Positions 53,168 to 61,865 of a stretch of DNA of 64,000 nucleotides are shown in pieces. The position numbers and the translations under genes are program-made. Each line of letters begins with the position of its first letter. The stretch's first letter is position 1. Where the stretch lies: NCBI GenBank assembly GCA_963794185.1, contig CAWCDM010000105.1:1-64000 (forward strand). The letters are read 5' to 3'. The notes below the pieces were generated by a model, which made no database searches, was not told where the DNA came from, and saw only the letters and a program-made list of their open reading frames with translations. The stretch is from JAMXLO01 sp963794185 (lineage in GTDB: Bacteria; Pseudomonadota; Alphaproteobacteria; Acetobacterales; Acetobacteraceae).

Positions 53168-54758
53168 ATGCCTGCACTCTCACGGCAAAGCGTGCCGCGG
53201 AGTGGCGATCGCTCCGATCCGCATCTGACCCGACGATCTTTGCTTGGGCTCGCCGCCCTTGGCGTCACGACCGCACCGGCACCGATGGCGTTTGCCGCGC
53301 CGCAGGGACAATTGACCTACGGGGTGCACGTGTCGCTTGCGCCTGCGTGGTTCGACCCGGGGGAGTCCGCCGGACTCGGCACACCTTACATGCTCCATTA
53401 TGCACTGCACGACGCACTGCTGAAGGCGATGCCGGGCAATAATCAGGCGCCGAGCCTTGCCGAGTCGTTGTCGGCGTCGGAGGACGGCCAGACCTACGAG
53501 TTCGTCTTGCGCCAGGGCGCCACCTTCCACAACGGCGATCATGTCACATCGGACGATGTGAAGTTCTCCTTCGAGCGCTATCGCGGCGCCAGCCAAAGTC
53601 TGCTGAAGCAGCGTGTCGCGGCGGTCGAGACGCCGGATGCGCAGCACGTCCGGTTCAGGCTGACGCAACCATGGCCCGACTTCCTCACCTTCTATGCCGG
53701 CGTCAGCGGTGCCGCCTGGATTGTGCCGCGCAAATACCTGACCCGCGTCGGCGACGACGGCTTCAAGAAGGCGCCGATTGGTGCGGGTCCCTATCGCTTC
53801 GTCGCGTTCACCCCTGGCGTGGAACTGGTGCTGGAGGCGTTCGAGCCGGTACTGGCGCAACCCGCCGCGGATCAAGCGCCTGGTGCTGAAGGTGATCCCC
53901 GAGGAGGCCACGCGGCTGGCCGCGCTGAGGCGGGGTGAGATCGATATTGCCTATTCGATCCGGGGAGAGCTTGCCGGCGAGTTGCTGCAGACGCCGGGAC
54001 TGAGCCTCAAGCCGGTGGTCGTCCAGGGCGTCGCCAGCGTTTATTTCGTTGATCAATGGGATCCGAATTCGCCCTGGCACGATGTGCGCGTGCGGCGCGC
54101 CGCCAATCTTGCGATCGACCGCAAGATGATCAGTGACGCGCTGACCAGGGGGTATTCGCGCGTCACCGGCAATCCCCTTGTCCCCGATATGTTCGAGTTC
54201 TACTGGCAACCACCGGCACCGGTATACGACCCCGCCCGGGCGCGACACTTGCTCGCCGAGGCGGGCCATTCCAATGGCTTCGATGCCGGCTCCTACAACT
54301 GCGACTCCTCTTACGCCAATCTCGGCGAGGCGGTGGTCAACAACCTGAGTGAGGTCGGAATCCGGAGCAAGCTGCGCCCCATCGAGCGGGCTGCCTTCTT
54401 CAAGGCTTTTGCCGAGAAGGCGTTCAAGAACCTCGTTCAGGCCGGGGCCGGCGGATTCGGCAATGCGGCGACGCGGCTGGAGAGTCATGCGGTCCGGGGC
54501 GGCACGTTCGCCCACGGCAACTATCCGGATCTCGACGCGCTGTTCCAGCAGCAGGCGGGGGAGCTTGACTACAAGCGCCGCACGGCGATCCTGCACCGGA
54601 TGCAGCAGATCGTGAACGAGCGAGCGATCTACGCGCCGATCTGGCAGCTCGGCTTCCTCAGCGGCGTGGGTCCGCGTGTCGCCGAGTCGAGTTTCGGACG
54701 CATTCCAGGGTACGCCTACACCGCACCATACGAAGAGCTGGCGCTTAACGGAACCTGA
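53168..54758 (+). CDS. Peptide/nickel-type ABC transporter binding protein, SBP family 5 (one frameshift)
   Basis: Frames join near 53857, where an extra G breaks EPYWRNPPRIKRLVLKVIPEEATR. The corrected protein has about 530 residues. The N-terminus carries a twin-arginine signal (TRRSLLGLAALG...AFAAP). Family 5 segments: YMLHYALHDALLKAMPGNNQAPSLAESLSASEDGQTYEFVLRQGATFHNGDHVTSDDVKFSFERY, VRRAANLAIDRKMISDAL and the C-terminal IYAPIWQLGFLSGVG. Substrates may be oligopeptides, dipeptides, glutathione or similar. GGAGG precedes ATG 53168. No permease or ATPase is adjacent. Confidence 0.85.
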
Positions 54759-54850
54759 AGGGTTTCGCTCACGCCATACGATGGAGCATCCACTCCGTCC
54801 GACCTTGCCCCGCGGTTCGGAGAAGATCGGCATTGCTACCCGGCCCTTGA

Positions 54851-54870
54851 TGCTAGCATAATTGCTAGCA
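54851..54870. promoter_or_regulatory. Double palindrome, putative operator of toxin-antitoxin pair
   Basis: Two copies of the 8-bp palindrome TGCTAGCA are separated by TAAT, 16 bp before the antitoxin ATG. The region also offers a -10-like TAGCATAAT. Autoregulation by the RHH antitoxin/PIN toxin complex at such sites is usual for VapBC and FitAB pairs. Confidence 0.6.
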
Positions 54871-54886
54871 GACAGGACGGTGACCC

Positions 54887-55144
54887 ATGGCGACACTTCT
54901 CGTACGCGATCTGGACGATGACCTGGTGCGGCTGTTGAAGCAGCGGGCCAGAGGCCATGCGCGATCGGCCGAAGCAGAGCATCGTGCCATCCTGGAAGCC
55001 GCGCTGCGGCCCGGTGGTGAGAACTTCGCCGTGCGCGCCAGGCGCCTGCAGGACGAGACGCGTGGAAACGTGCATACCGACAGCGCCTTGCTGATCCGCT
55101 CGGACCGCGACCGCCGTGGGGCCGATGGCGACGGCCTCGCGTAG
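54887..55144 (+). CDS. FitA/VapB-like ribbon-helix-helix antitoxin
   Basis: The protein has 85 residues. The N-terminal part ATLLVRDLDDDLVRLLKQRARGHARSAEAEHRAILEAAL is the FitA-type ribbon-helix-helix domain that binds DNA as a dimer. The C-terminal tail should wrap the toxin. It overlaps the PIN toxin gene by 29 bp, so the two are co-translated. A palindromic operator candidate lies immediately upstream. Confidence 0.88.
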   Translation: MATLLVRDLDDDLVRLLKQRARGHARSAEAEHRAILEAALRPGGENFAVRARRLQDETRGNVHTDSALLIRSDRDRRGADGDGLA

Positions 55145-55571
55145 CGCAGGGGCAAGCGTCGTCGTCGACGCGTCGGTGGCCGTAAAGTGGGTGGTCGCCG
55201 AGAACGACGCCGAGGCAGCTTTGCGATTGTTGGAGAGCAACCTCAGCCTGTTTGCCCCGGCGCATTGGCCGGCCGAAGCCGCGAATGCTCTCTGGGCGGC
55301 ATGCCGGCGTGGTGAACTCAGCGAGCAGCAGGCCCACGAGCGTGTGATCGCACTGGCCGAGGCCCCGGTCGCCACAGCGCCGCTTGCTCCGCTTGCCGCT
55401 GCCGCAATGACCATCGCGCTCCGGCTGGGCGTCTCGGTCTACGACGCGCTCTACCTGGCACTGGCGGAACAGCAGGACGCGGCGCTCGTTACCGCCGACC
55501 GGCGCCTGTTCGAGGCGGCTCGGCGCGACAAGCAGCTTCGCGGCAGGATGCGCTGGATCGCCGATGCCTGA
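55116..55571 (+). CDS. PIN-domain toxin (VapC/FitB-like ribonuclease)
   Basis: The protein has 151 residues from GTG 55116, or fewer from ATG 55125. PIN-domain acidic residues are seen in VVVDASVAVKWVV, PAEAANALWAACRRGEL, VYDALYLALAEQQ and LVTADRRLFEAA. These coordinate Mg for RNA cleavage. It is paired with the overlapping FitA-like antitoxin. It ends one base before the stop of the convergent phosphatase gene. Confidence 0.9.
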   Translation: MGPMATASRSAGASVVVDASVAVKWVVAENDAEAALRLLESNLSLFAPAHWPAEAANALWAACRRGELSEQQAHERVIALAEAPVATAPLAPLAAAAMTIALRLGVSVYDALYLALAEQQDAALVTADRRLFEAARRDKQLRGRMRWIADA

Positions 55572-56153
55572 TCAGAACTGGTAGTCCAGTGTCCAGGCCG
55601 ATTGGTTCGGCCTGGGCGGCTCGCAGACGATCGGCACGGCGTTCGGCGTGCGGATGTTCGGCTCGATCCCCATCGCCGCGCGTAACGCGCGGAACAGCGC
55701 GCCGTGCGCGACCACCAGCACCGCGGGCGGCAGTGCGATCGCCCGGTCGATCGCGGCCACCGCGCGCCGCCGCAGCGCCGGAAAAGTCTCGGCGCCCTCG
55801 GGCGTGAAGCGGCCGGCCACCCAGTCGGCGAACCACCCGCTCATCGCCTGGCCTTCCTGCACGCCGAACGACACCTCGCGCAGGTCCGGATCGATGGCGA
55901 CCGGCAGGCCGAGCGCCTCACTGGCGATCTCGGCGGTGACACGTGCCCGCGACAGCGGCGAGGCGACGATCGTGGCGATGCCGCGATTGCGCAACCTCGC
56001 AGCCGCCGACCGGGCCTGGGCGAGCCCGGTCGCGTTCAGCGGGATGTCGACATTGCCCTGGGAGATGCCGCGGGCGTTCCAGTCGGTCTCGCCGTGACGC
56101 AGGAACCAGAACGGGATGCGTGCAAGCGTGGCCTCCTGGAACGCCCCATCCAC
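55572..56153 (-). CDS. Histidine phosphatase family protein (phosphoglycerate-mutase-like)
   Basis: The protein has 193 residues. The phosphohistidine motif is FLRHGETDWNARGISQGNVDIPLN near residue 19, followed by ASPLSRARVTAEI and REVSFGVQEGQAMSG. The second catalytic His is in VVAHGALFRALRAAMG. Such enzymes remove phosphate from sugars, nucleotides or cofactor precursors; no specific substrate is evident. The gene lies 1 bp from the GST-like gene on the same strand and converges with the PIN toxin gene. Confidence 0.88.
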   Translation of the reverse strand: MDGAFQEATLARIPFWFLRHGETDWNARGISQGNVDIPLNATGLAQARSAAARLRNRGIATIVASPLSRARVTAEIASEALGLPVAIDPDLREVSFGVQEGQAMSGWFADWVAGRFTPEGAETFPALRRRAVAAIDRAIALPPAVLVVAHGALFRALRAAMGIEPNIRTPNAVPIVCEPPRPNQSAWTLDYQF

Positions 56154-56154
56154 C

Positions 56155-56772
56155 TCAGTTCAGGCCTTCCTGCTGCATCACGCGGGCGACCGCGGGGCGC
56201 GCCAGCATGCGGTTGAGATGCGCCTCGCAGTTGGGCGGCAGCTTCATGCCCATGCGCTTGCCGCCCCAGAACTCGACATAGAACAGCGCGGAGTCGGCGA
56301 TCGAGAACGTACCGGCCACGTAATCCTTGCCGGCCAGCGCCTTGTCGAGCACGGCAAAACCTTTCTCGACGATTTCCTTGCCGCGCTCCTTCACCTTGTC
56401 CTCGTCCGCCGGATTGGGCGTATAGTTCGACGCACGGAACAGCCGGGAAAAACCCTGCATGTGGATCGTGGCGACCGCGTAGTCGAGCGCCTCGATGCCG
56501 CGCGTCTGGGCTTCCACATCGTCCGGCAGCAGCTTCTTCTCTGGATTGGTGCGTGCGAGCCAGAAGGCGATAGCGGGATACTCGGTCAGCACCGAGCCAT
56601 CGTCGCGCACCAAGGTCGGCACCTTCGACTTCGGATTGACCGCGGTGAAGTCCGGCTTGAACTGCGCGCCCTCGCGCAGGTTCACCAGTTGCGCCTCGTA
56701 CGGCTTGCCGATCTCCTCGAGCAGCACGTGGATGCCGACCGAGCATGCGCCCGGCGAATACATCAGCTTCAT
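56155..56772 (-). CDS. Glutathione S-transferase
   Basis: The protein has 205 residues. The N-terminal thioredoxin-like domain (MKLMYSPGACSVGIHVLLEEIGKPYEAQLVNLREGAQFKPDFTAVNPKSKVPTLVRDDGSVLTEYPAIAFWLA) has the Ser/Cys active-site region near residue 11, the cis-Pro in KVPTL and the GSH-binding LTEYPAI. The helical C-terminal domain contains FSIADSALFYVEFW. It resembles beta-class bacterial GSTs. It probably detoxifies electrophiles or helps a degradative pathway. It is followed by the phosphatase gene. Confidence 0.92.
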   Translation of the reverse strand: MKLMYSPGACSVGIHVLLEEIGKPYEAQLVNLREGAQFKPDFTAVNPKSKVPTLVRDDGSVLTEYPAIAFWLARTNPEKKLLPDDVEAQTRGIEALDYAVATIHMQGFSRLFRASNYTPNPADEDKVKERGKEIVEKGFAVLDKALAGKDYVAGTFSIADSALFYVEFWGGKRMGMKLPPNCEAHLNRMLARPAVARVMQQEGLN

Positions 56773-56805
56773 AACTCTTCTCCCTCCGTGGTTGCGAACC
56801 CCCCG

Positions 56806-58146
56806 TCACGCACCGATGCGCGGACGGTCGAGACCGAGGTTCTCGCGCAATGTGGTGCCGCGATAGTCGTTGTGAAACAGGCCGCGGCGTTGCAGTTCGG
56901 GGACGACGTGGCGGACGAACTCCTCATAGCCGCCCGGCACGTGCGACGCCGCAACCACATAGCCGTCGCAGGCGCGGCCGGCAAACCATTCCTCCATCCC
57001 GTCCGCGACATCCTTCGCGGTGCCGACGAATCGCGGATGGTCATGGAACGTTCCGCGATGGCTGATCTCCATGAAGTCGCGCGTCGTCGGGTTGCGCTTG
57101 CCGAGCAGACGGAACACGCGGTCGCGCAGTCCCTGCACGCCGGTCCAGCTCATGATCTCGTCCTCGGTCCATGGTTCGTCGATCGGCTTTGCGGACAGAT
57201 CGACGTTCAGCACTTCCGACAGCAGCGACAGGCTGTCGATCTCCTTCGGCAGGCGGTCGATCGTTGCGGCCTTGTCCTCCGCCTCGGCGCGCGTCTCGCC
57301 GACCACAGTGTATATGCCGGCCGCGACGAACACCTTCTCCGGGTCGCGTCCCGCATCGGCGATCTGCTGCTTGAATGCCGCATAGTCGGCCTTCGCGTTC
57401 TCCAGCGTATGGTAGTTGACAAAGACCAGCTCAGCCCAGCGCGCCGCGAAGCGACGCCCGCGCCCGCTCTGCCCGGCCTGGATCAGCACAGGACGTCCCT
57501 GCGCCGAACGCGGCACGGTGAACGGTCCGCGCGAGCGAAAATATTGTCCCACGTGATCCAGGCGCCGCACCTTGTCCGGATGGGCGAACAGGCCAGTCGT
57601 CTTGTCGATCACGATCGCATCGTCGTCCCAGGAATCCCAGTGCCCTGTTACGACTTTCAGGAATTCGTCGGCGCGATCGTAGCGCTGGTCGTGCTCGCCG
57701 TGCGACGCATGCCCCATGTTCAGCGCCTCGCCGTCGTTCATCGACGTGACGATGTTCCAGGCGGCGCGGCCATCGGTCATCAGGTCGAGCGTGGCGTAGA
57801 CGCGCGCGACGTGGAACGGCTCGTAGTACGTAGTGGAATACGTCGCGCCCAGCCCGAGCCGTTCGGTCGCCATGCCCATCACGGTAAGGATGGTCAGCGG
57901 GTCCATCTTCACGCAGCGTATGCCGTTGGCGACGGTGTGCGCATGGTCGCCGCCGTAGCGATCCGGCATCGCCAGCCGATCGTCGAAGAAGCCGACATGG
58001 AACTTGCCGGCTTCAAGCACGCGGGCGATGTGACGGTAGTAGTCGGCGGTCATGAATGCGGGCGAAGCCTCCGGATGACGCCAGGAGCCGACGAAGTTTG
58101 TGCAGTTCTGGGCTTGCAGGAAGGCCACGAGAGTCATCTGGCGCAT
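56806..58146 (-). CDS. NtaA/SnaA/DszA-family FMN-dependent monooxygenase
   Basis: The protein has 446 residues of the luciferase-like NtaA group. Typical segments: FLQAQNCTNFVGSWRHP, HIARVLEAGKFHVGFFDDRLAMPD, TERLGLGATYSTTYYEPFHVARVYATLDLMTDGRAAWNIVTSMND, ERADEFLKVV-like RYDRADEFLKVVTGHWDSW, SRGPFTVPRSAQGRPVLIQAGQSGRGRRFAARWAELVF. Enzymes of this group need a partner flavin reductase and attack nitrilotriacetate, dibenzothiophene sulfone or similar compounds. No reductase gene is adjacent. ATG 58146 follows GGAGAAG. Confidence 0.9.
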   Translation of the reverse strand: MRQMTLVAFLQAQNCTNFVGSWRHPEASPAFMTADYYRHIARVLEAGKFHVGFFDDRLAMPDRYGGDHAHTVANGIRCVKMDPLTILTVMGMATERLGLGATYSTTYYEPFHVARVYATLDLMTDGRAAWNIVTSMNDGEALNMGHASHGEHDQRYDRADEFLKVVTGHWDSWDDDAIVIDKTTGLFAHPDKVRRLDHVGQYFRSRGPFTVPRSAQGRPVLIQAGQSGRGRRFAARWAELVFVNYHTLENAKADYAAFKQQIADAGRDPEKVFVAAGIYTVVGETRAEAEDKAATIDRLPKEIDSLSLLSEVLNVDLSAKPIDEPWTEDEIMSWTGVQGLRDRVFRLLGKRNPTTRDFMEISHRGTFHDHPRFVGTAKDVADGMEEWFAGRACDGYVVAASHVPGGYEEFVRHVVPELQRRGLFHNDYRGTTLRENLGLDRPRIGA

Positions 58147-58293
58147 CGCTTCTCCTTGCGTGGTGGCGCGTCGCCACGGACTTTCCCTACCATGCTCCGA
58201 CCGTGCTGCCCACGCCGGTGCCGGGTCGGGCTCTGCCCTGGCTTGGCGCGCTGTTAGGGATAATGTTATATCTTCTGGCATATTTGGATAGAG

Positions 58294-58866
58294 TTGACGG
58301 TGGGCTGGCAGGATCAGGGACGGCAGGAACACGGGTGGTTCGGCAATGGCACCGCCCCCAAACAGCCCGATCACGGCGACGATGCGGGCGGTGGTGGCAC
58401 AATCGGTGGTGGCGGTCGCGGTGGTTCGGTGTTCGCCCCCAATGCCCTGGACCGGAGGATCGAGGCAGTTGCTCGTGGCGCGATTGGAGCAATGCCGGCG
58501 GCATCGCGAAGGCAAGCGGAAGGTCTGACCGACGCGCGTGGCGTGGCGGCACTGAAGACCGCCATGACGGCCTGGATCGACAGTGCCAAACTCGGCTCGG
58601 TGGATTTCGCCGACCGGTTCTTTGGCCGCGAGCCTGGCGATCCCATCGTTGTGAGGCTGCGAGAGGCCGCCCGCCTGGCCGCGACGGCCCAGAGCTAAGC
58701 CGAACTCGGCGCCGCGGCTAGTGCGCTCGGGGCTGCCATGTTTGGTGTGGGCCTGAATCGGTGGCAACGCTTCCTTGCCGCCGCGGGGGATCGCGCCCGC
58801 GATCCGGCGACGGTGGCGGCGATCCAGAACAGTCGACGGCCGCCAGAAACTGGCGGCGGCGGCGGC
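58294..58866 (+). pseudogene. Unrecognised ORF interrupted by an in-frame TAA
   Basis: A TTG (58294) or GTG (58300) start opens 134 codons beginning VGWQDQGRQEHGWFGNGTAP, with a Gly-rich stretch and a helical C-terminus (REAARLAATAQS), ending at TAA 58696-58698. The same frame then stays open and reads AELGAAASALGAAMFGVGLNRWQRFLAAAGDRARDPATVAAIQNS, which looks like natural continuation. One longer protein of about 190 residues split by a stop is therefore likely. I do not recognise the family; phage origin is possible but unproven. Confidence 0.45.
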
Positions 58867-58867
58867 A

Positions 58868-58917
58868 TTACAATCGGCAGCGACCGCAGTACAATTGGCA
58901 GCGACCGCAGTACAATT
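58868..58917. repeat. Short tandem repeat, 21-bp unit
   Basis: Two full copies and a partial copy of a 21-bp unit (GTACAATTGGCAGCGACCGCA, with two changes in the first copy) are in tandem. In the open frame they encode repeated IGSDRST. Confidence 0.85.
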
Positions 58918-58924
58918 CTGTCTG

Positions 58925-59012
58925 ACGCCAGGCAGCCTGGGATCGGGCGGCGCCCTCAGCGGAAATCCAAGAGGCGGAGCCTCTTGGTGGGGCTCGGGGC
59001 AAAGTCCCGATC
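58925..59012. repeat. Hairpin-rich element, possible relative of the ~210-bp repeat
   Basis: The element contains AAGAGGCGGAGCCTCTT and TCGGGGCAAAGTCCCGA, two hairpins with short loops. The style resembles the GGGGCAGAGCCCC hairpin of the repeats at 30744 and 46806, but the sequences are not the same. It lies before the methyltransferase gene. Confidence 0.5.
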
Positions 59013-59070
59013 CAGCCTGACACAAGCGGTCATCCTGGCGGTATTTGCTGCTATTCGCTACACAAGCCCG

Positions 59071-59946
59071 ATGCTCGCATCGGGACCCCGGCCCGGCCAG
59101 ATGGCACTGCTGGCGTTGCGTCGCGCTGCAACCGGCTGGCTCGCACAACTGCGGCAGGTCCTGTCGTTCCGACCTGCGCTCGGCATCCCGAGACGCATGT
59201 CATCGGAGGAGTGGGCGCTTGCCGGCAACGCGCTCGCCGGTAGCTGCCCGGTATGTGGCACGCGGCGGGTTTTGTTTCGCGATTTCACCGAAAACCTGCG
59301 GGAGTCGGGCGCCTGCTCAGAGTGTGGGGCTTCAAATCGCCAGCGGCAGATGGCATTCGTGCTGCGCACAAGCCTGGGGCTTGCACCGACCGGTCGTTTC
59401 ACTTTTCCGGAGATCTGCCGGATCTACAACGCGGAGGCGAACGGACCATTGCACCGGGCGCTGGAGGATGCCCCTGACTACATATGCTCGGAATATGTCG
59501 GCGACGGATATGCGCCGGGCTCATCCGTGAACGGCGTACGGCATGAGGACCTCGAACGGCTGTCGTTTGCCGATGAAACCATCGACGTCATGCTGTCGAG
59601 CGACGTGCTGGAGCACGTGGCCGACGCCTATCGCGCGCATCATGACATATTCCGCGTGCTGCGCCGCGGCGGCGTGCACATCTTCACGGTGCCCTATATG
59701 GCGGGTGAACGCGACGACGTGCGCGCGCGAACGGTCAGCGGCCGGATCGAGCATCTGGAGGAGCCAATATACCACGGTGATCCGCTGCGGCCGGGCCAGG
59801 GCATCCTCGTCTGGCGCATTTTCAGCGCGGAGATGCTCACGCGCCTGCAGGAGATCGGCTTCACAACCACAACGCTGTCGCTGCACGAGCCGATCCACGG
59901 CATCATCGGCGACAATGCATGGGTGTTCGTGGCGCGCAAGCCGTAA
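59071..59946 (+). CDS. Class I SAM-dependent methyltransferase with Cys4 zinc-ribbon-like N-terminus
   Basis: From ATG 59071 the protein has 291 residues; ATG 59101 is an alternative. A CPVCGTRRVLFRDFTENLRESGACSECGASNRQRQ region with two CxxC pairs likely binds zinc. The methyltransferase type 11 domain follows, although the N-terminal glycine-rich motif is not conventional: GVRHEDLERLSFADETIDVMLSSDVLEHVADAYRAHHDIFRVLRRGGVHIFTVPYM is the motif II/III region. The target is unknown; such proteins often occur in surface polysaccharide or phage-derived clusters. The frame is open further upstream but overlaps repeats. Confidence 0.8.
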   Translation: MLASGPRPGQMALLALRRAATGWLAQLRQVLSFRPALGIPRRMSSEEWALAGNALAGSCPVCGTRRVLFRDFTENLRESGACSECGASNRQRQMAFVLRTSLGLAPTGRFTFPEICRIYNAEANGPLHRALEDAPDYICSEYVGDGYAPGSSVNGVRHEDLERLSFADETIDVMLSSDVLEHVADAYRAHHDIFRVLRRGGVHIFTVPYMAGERDDVRARTVSGRIEHLEEPIYHGDPLRPGQGILVWRIFSAEMLTRLQEIGFTTTTLSLHEPIHGIIGDNAWVFVARKP

Positions 59947-59960
59947 CCGCGTCGCCGACG

Positions 59961-60892
59961 TCAATCGAACAGCGAACTCACCGAACTCTCATCCGAAATG
60001 CGCCGCATCGCCTCGGCCATCAGCGGCGCAATCGTCAGCACACGGATGTTCGGCGCCTGCAGCACCGCTTCGGTTGCCAGGATGGAATCCGTGATCGTCA
60101 TGATCTCGATCGGCGAGGACGCGATGCGCGCCACAGCGCCGCCCGACAGCACCCCGTGCGTCACATAGGCACTCGCCGAACGCGCCCCGTGCCTCAGCAG
60201 CGCCTCTGCCGCATTGCAGTGCGTGCCGCCGGAGTCCACCAGGTCGTCGATCAGGATGCAGTCACGGCCTTCCACATCGCCGATGACGTTCATCACCTCG
60301 GAATGTCCGGCCCGCTCACGCCGCTTGTCGATGATCGCGAGATCACAATTGAGCCGCGTGGCGATCTGGCGTGCCCGCAGCACGCCGCCGACATCTGGCG
60401 AAACGATCATGAGGTCGCGCCCCTTGTAGCGCTCCTGGATGTCGCGCGAATAGAGCGGTGCGGCGTACAGATTGTCCACCGGGATGTCGAAGAACCCCTG
60501 TATCTGCGCGGCATGTAGGTCCATCGTCAACACGCGGTTGGCGCCGGCCTCGGTGATCAGGTTGGCGACCAGCTTGGCGCTGATCGGCGAGCGCGACGTG
60601 GTCTTCCGATCCTGCCGCGCATAGCCGAAATACGGGATCACCGCGGTGACCCGTCGCGCCGACGACCGGCGCAAGGCATCCAGCGTGACCAGCAGCTCCA
60701 TCAGCGTATCGTTGGCCGGAAACGATGTCGGCTGCACAACGAAGACGTCCTCGCCGCGGACGTTCTCCTGGATCTCGACGAACACCTCCATGTCGGCGAA
60801 CCGGCGGATCGAGGCGCGCGTCAGTGGCAGGTTGAGCACCGCGGCCATTGTTTCGGCGAGCGGACGATTGCGTTGCCGGCGACGATCTTCAT
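59961..60892 (-). CDS. prs: Ribose-phosphate pyrophosphokinase (one frameshift near N-terminus)
   Basis: From ATG 60892 the gene reads MKIVAGNA, then loses one base near 60869 (expected NRPLAETMAAVLNL), and continues open for 295 codons. Prs motifs: FADMEVFVEIQENVRGEDVFVVQPTS, VIPYFGYARQDRKTTSRSPISAKLVANLI, MDLHAAQIQGFFDIPVDNLYA, SPDVGGVLRARQIA and the PRPP loop CILIDDLVDSGGTH. It makes PRPP for nucleotide, His and Trp synthesis. Since the gene is essential in most bacteria, the frameshift is best read as a sequence error. Confidence 0.93.
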
Positions 60893-60914
60893 GCTGCGCG
60901 GCGACAAGAAATGT

Positions 60915-61862
60915 TCATTGGACTTTTCGCTCGCTGTCCGGTTGGGCGCCTTCTAGCAACGCCCCCTGGGCCTGTCCATGAACCGGTTGGCCGAAGTCAT
61001 GTCCCGACTGGCGCAGTATGACATCGTTCACGCCGCCCGAGGCTTCGCTTGCCACCACCATGGCGACGTCCGCCCAGTAGTGGTCCAGCGAGCCGGCGGG
61101 GATTTCGTTGAGCTGCACCACCCTGCCGCGCTCGTCGCCGTTCGCCGCCTTGACGCTCCATTGTATCTCCACCCGCTGCTGGCCGCCGCCGATGGGCACC
61201 ATGCGAACGTTGCCCTGGACGATGAAGTCGGCGCCGTCGGGACCGTCCTGCACCACGGGACCGAAGCCGGCGAGGTGGGATTTCATCTGCTTGGTCAGCG
61301 ACACGTTGCCGTCGCCGGGCGCGCCCGTGACCGGCAGGAGCTGCACCTTGGCAACACGGTTGTAGAGACTCTTCGGATCGGCGCGGAGCGCGGTCGTCTG
61401 GATGCCGGTGAGCAAGGTGGCGATCTTCGGTGCGGCATCGCTCGCCGCGTGGCGCAGGACGTCCGTCGATGCGGCGGCCCAGTCCGCGGTGGGGACCGGG
61501 CGGCCTTCCGCCTTGCCCTTGTCCTCCCCCTTCGGGTTCAGCACGCTGTAGACGGGTACCACGGTGTCGCCGCGCTGCTCGGCGCTGGTCACAAGCTGCC
61601 AGTCGTTCTGGCGCACCTGGTCGGCGACCGCCGGCACCTCCTGGGTCTGCAGGCCGGTTGCCAGGGCGCTGGCGAATTCCCGCGTCGCGGCGTCGGGCAG
61701 CAGGGCGTTGGCCGGCGGCGGCACAGCCAGCCGAGGCGTCGGCGGCTGCGCGAGCTGCCTGGCCGTGGCGCCGGGATTGCCGAGGAACGGCTCCGGCAGG
61801 TCGCCGCACGAGGCGAACAGCAGCGGAGTGAGGAGAATGAACAGGCTCTGTCGGGAAATCAC
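60915..61862 (-). CDS. Conserved lipoprotein of unknown function
   Basis: The protein has 315 residues. The signal peptide ends in a lipobox, LLFASC (MISRQSLFILLTPLLFASCGDLPEPF). A Pro/Ala-rich spacer (PTPRLAVPPPANALLP) precedes a soluble domain (SALATGLQTQEVPAVA...NDWQLVTSAEQRGDTVVPVYSVLNP; AKVQLLPVTGAPGDGNVSL; VQGNVRMVPIGGGQQRVEIQWSVKAANGDERGRVVQLNEIPAGSLDHYWADVAMVVASEASGGVNDVI). I do not recognise a named family. It lies 3 bp after pgeF and before prs, so it is probably in the same operon. Confidence 0.75.
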   Translation of the reverse strand: MISRQSLFILLTPLLFASCGDLPEPFLGNPGATARQLAQPPTPRLAVPPPANALLPDAATREFASALATGLQTQEVPAVADQVRQNDWQLVTSAEQRGDTVVPVYSVLNPKGEDKGKAEGRPVPTADWAAASTDVLRHAASDAAPKIATLLTGIQTTALRADPKSLYNRVAKVQLLPVTGAPGDGNVSLTKQMKSHLAGFGPVVQDGPDGADFIVQGNVRMVPIGGGQQRVEIQWSVKAANGDERGRVVQLNEIPAGSLDHYWADVAMVVASEASGGVNDVILRQSGHDFGQPVHGQAQGALLEGAQPDSERKVQ

Positions 61863-61865
61863 GAA

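Noticed and set aside
58868..58917. Possible CRISPR or phage attachment site
   Set aside because: The copies are adjacent, without spacers, and number only two and a half; it is a simple tandem repeat.
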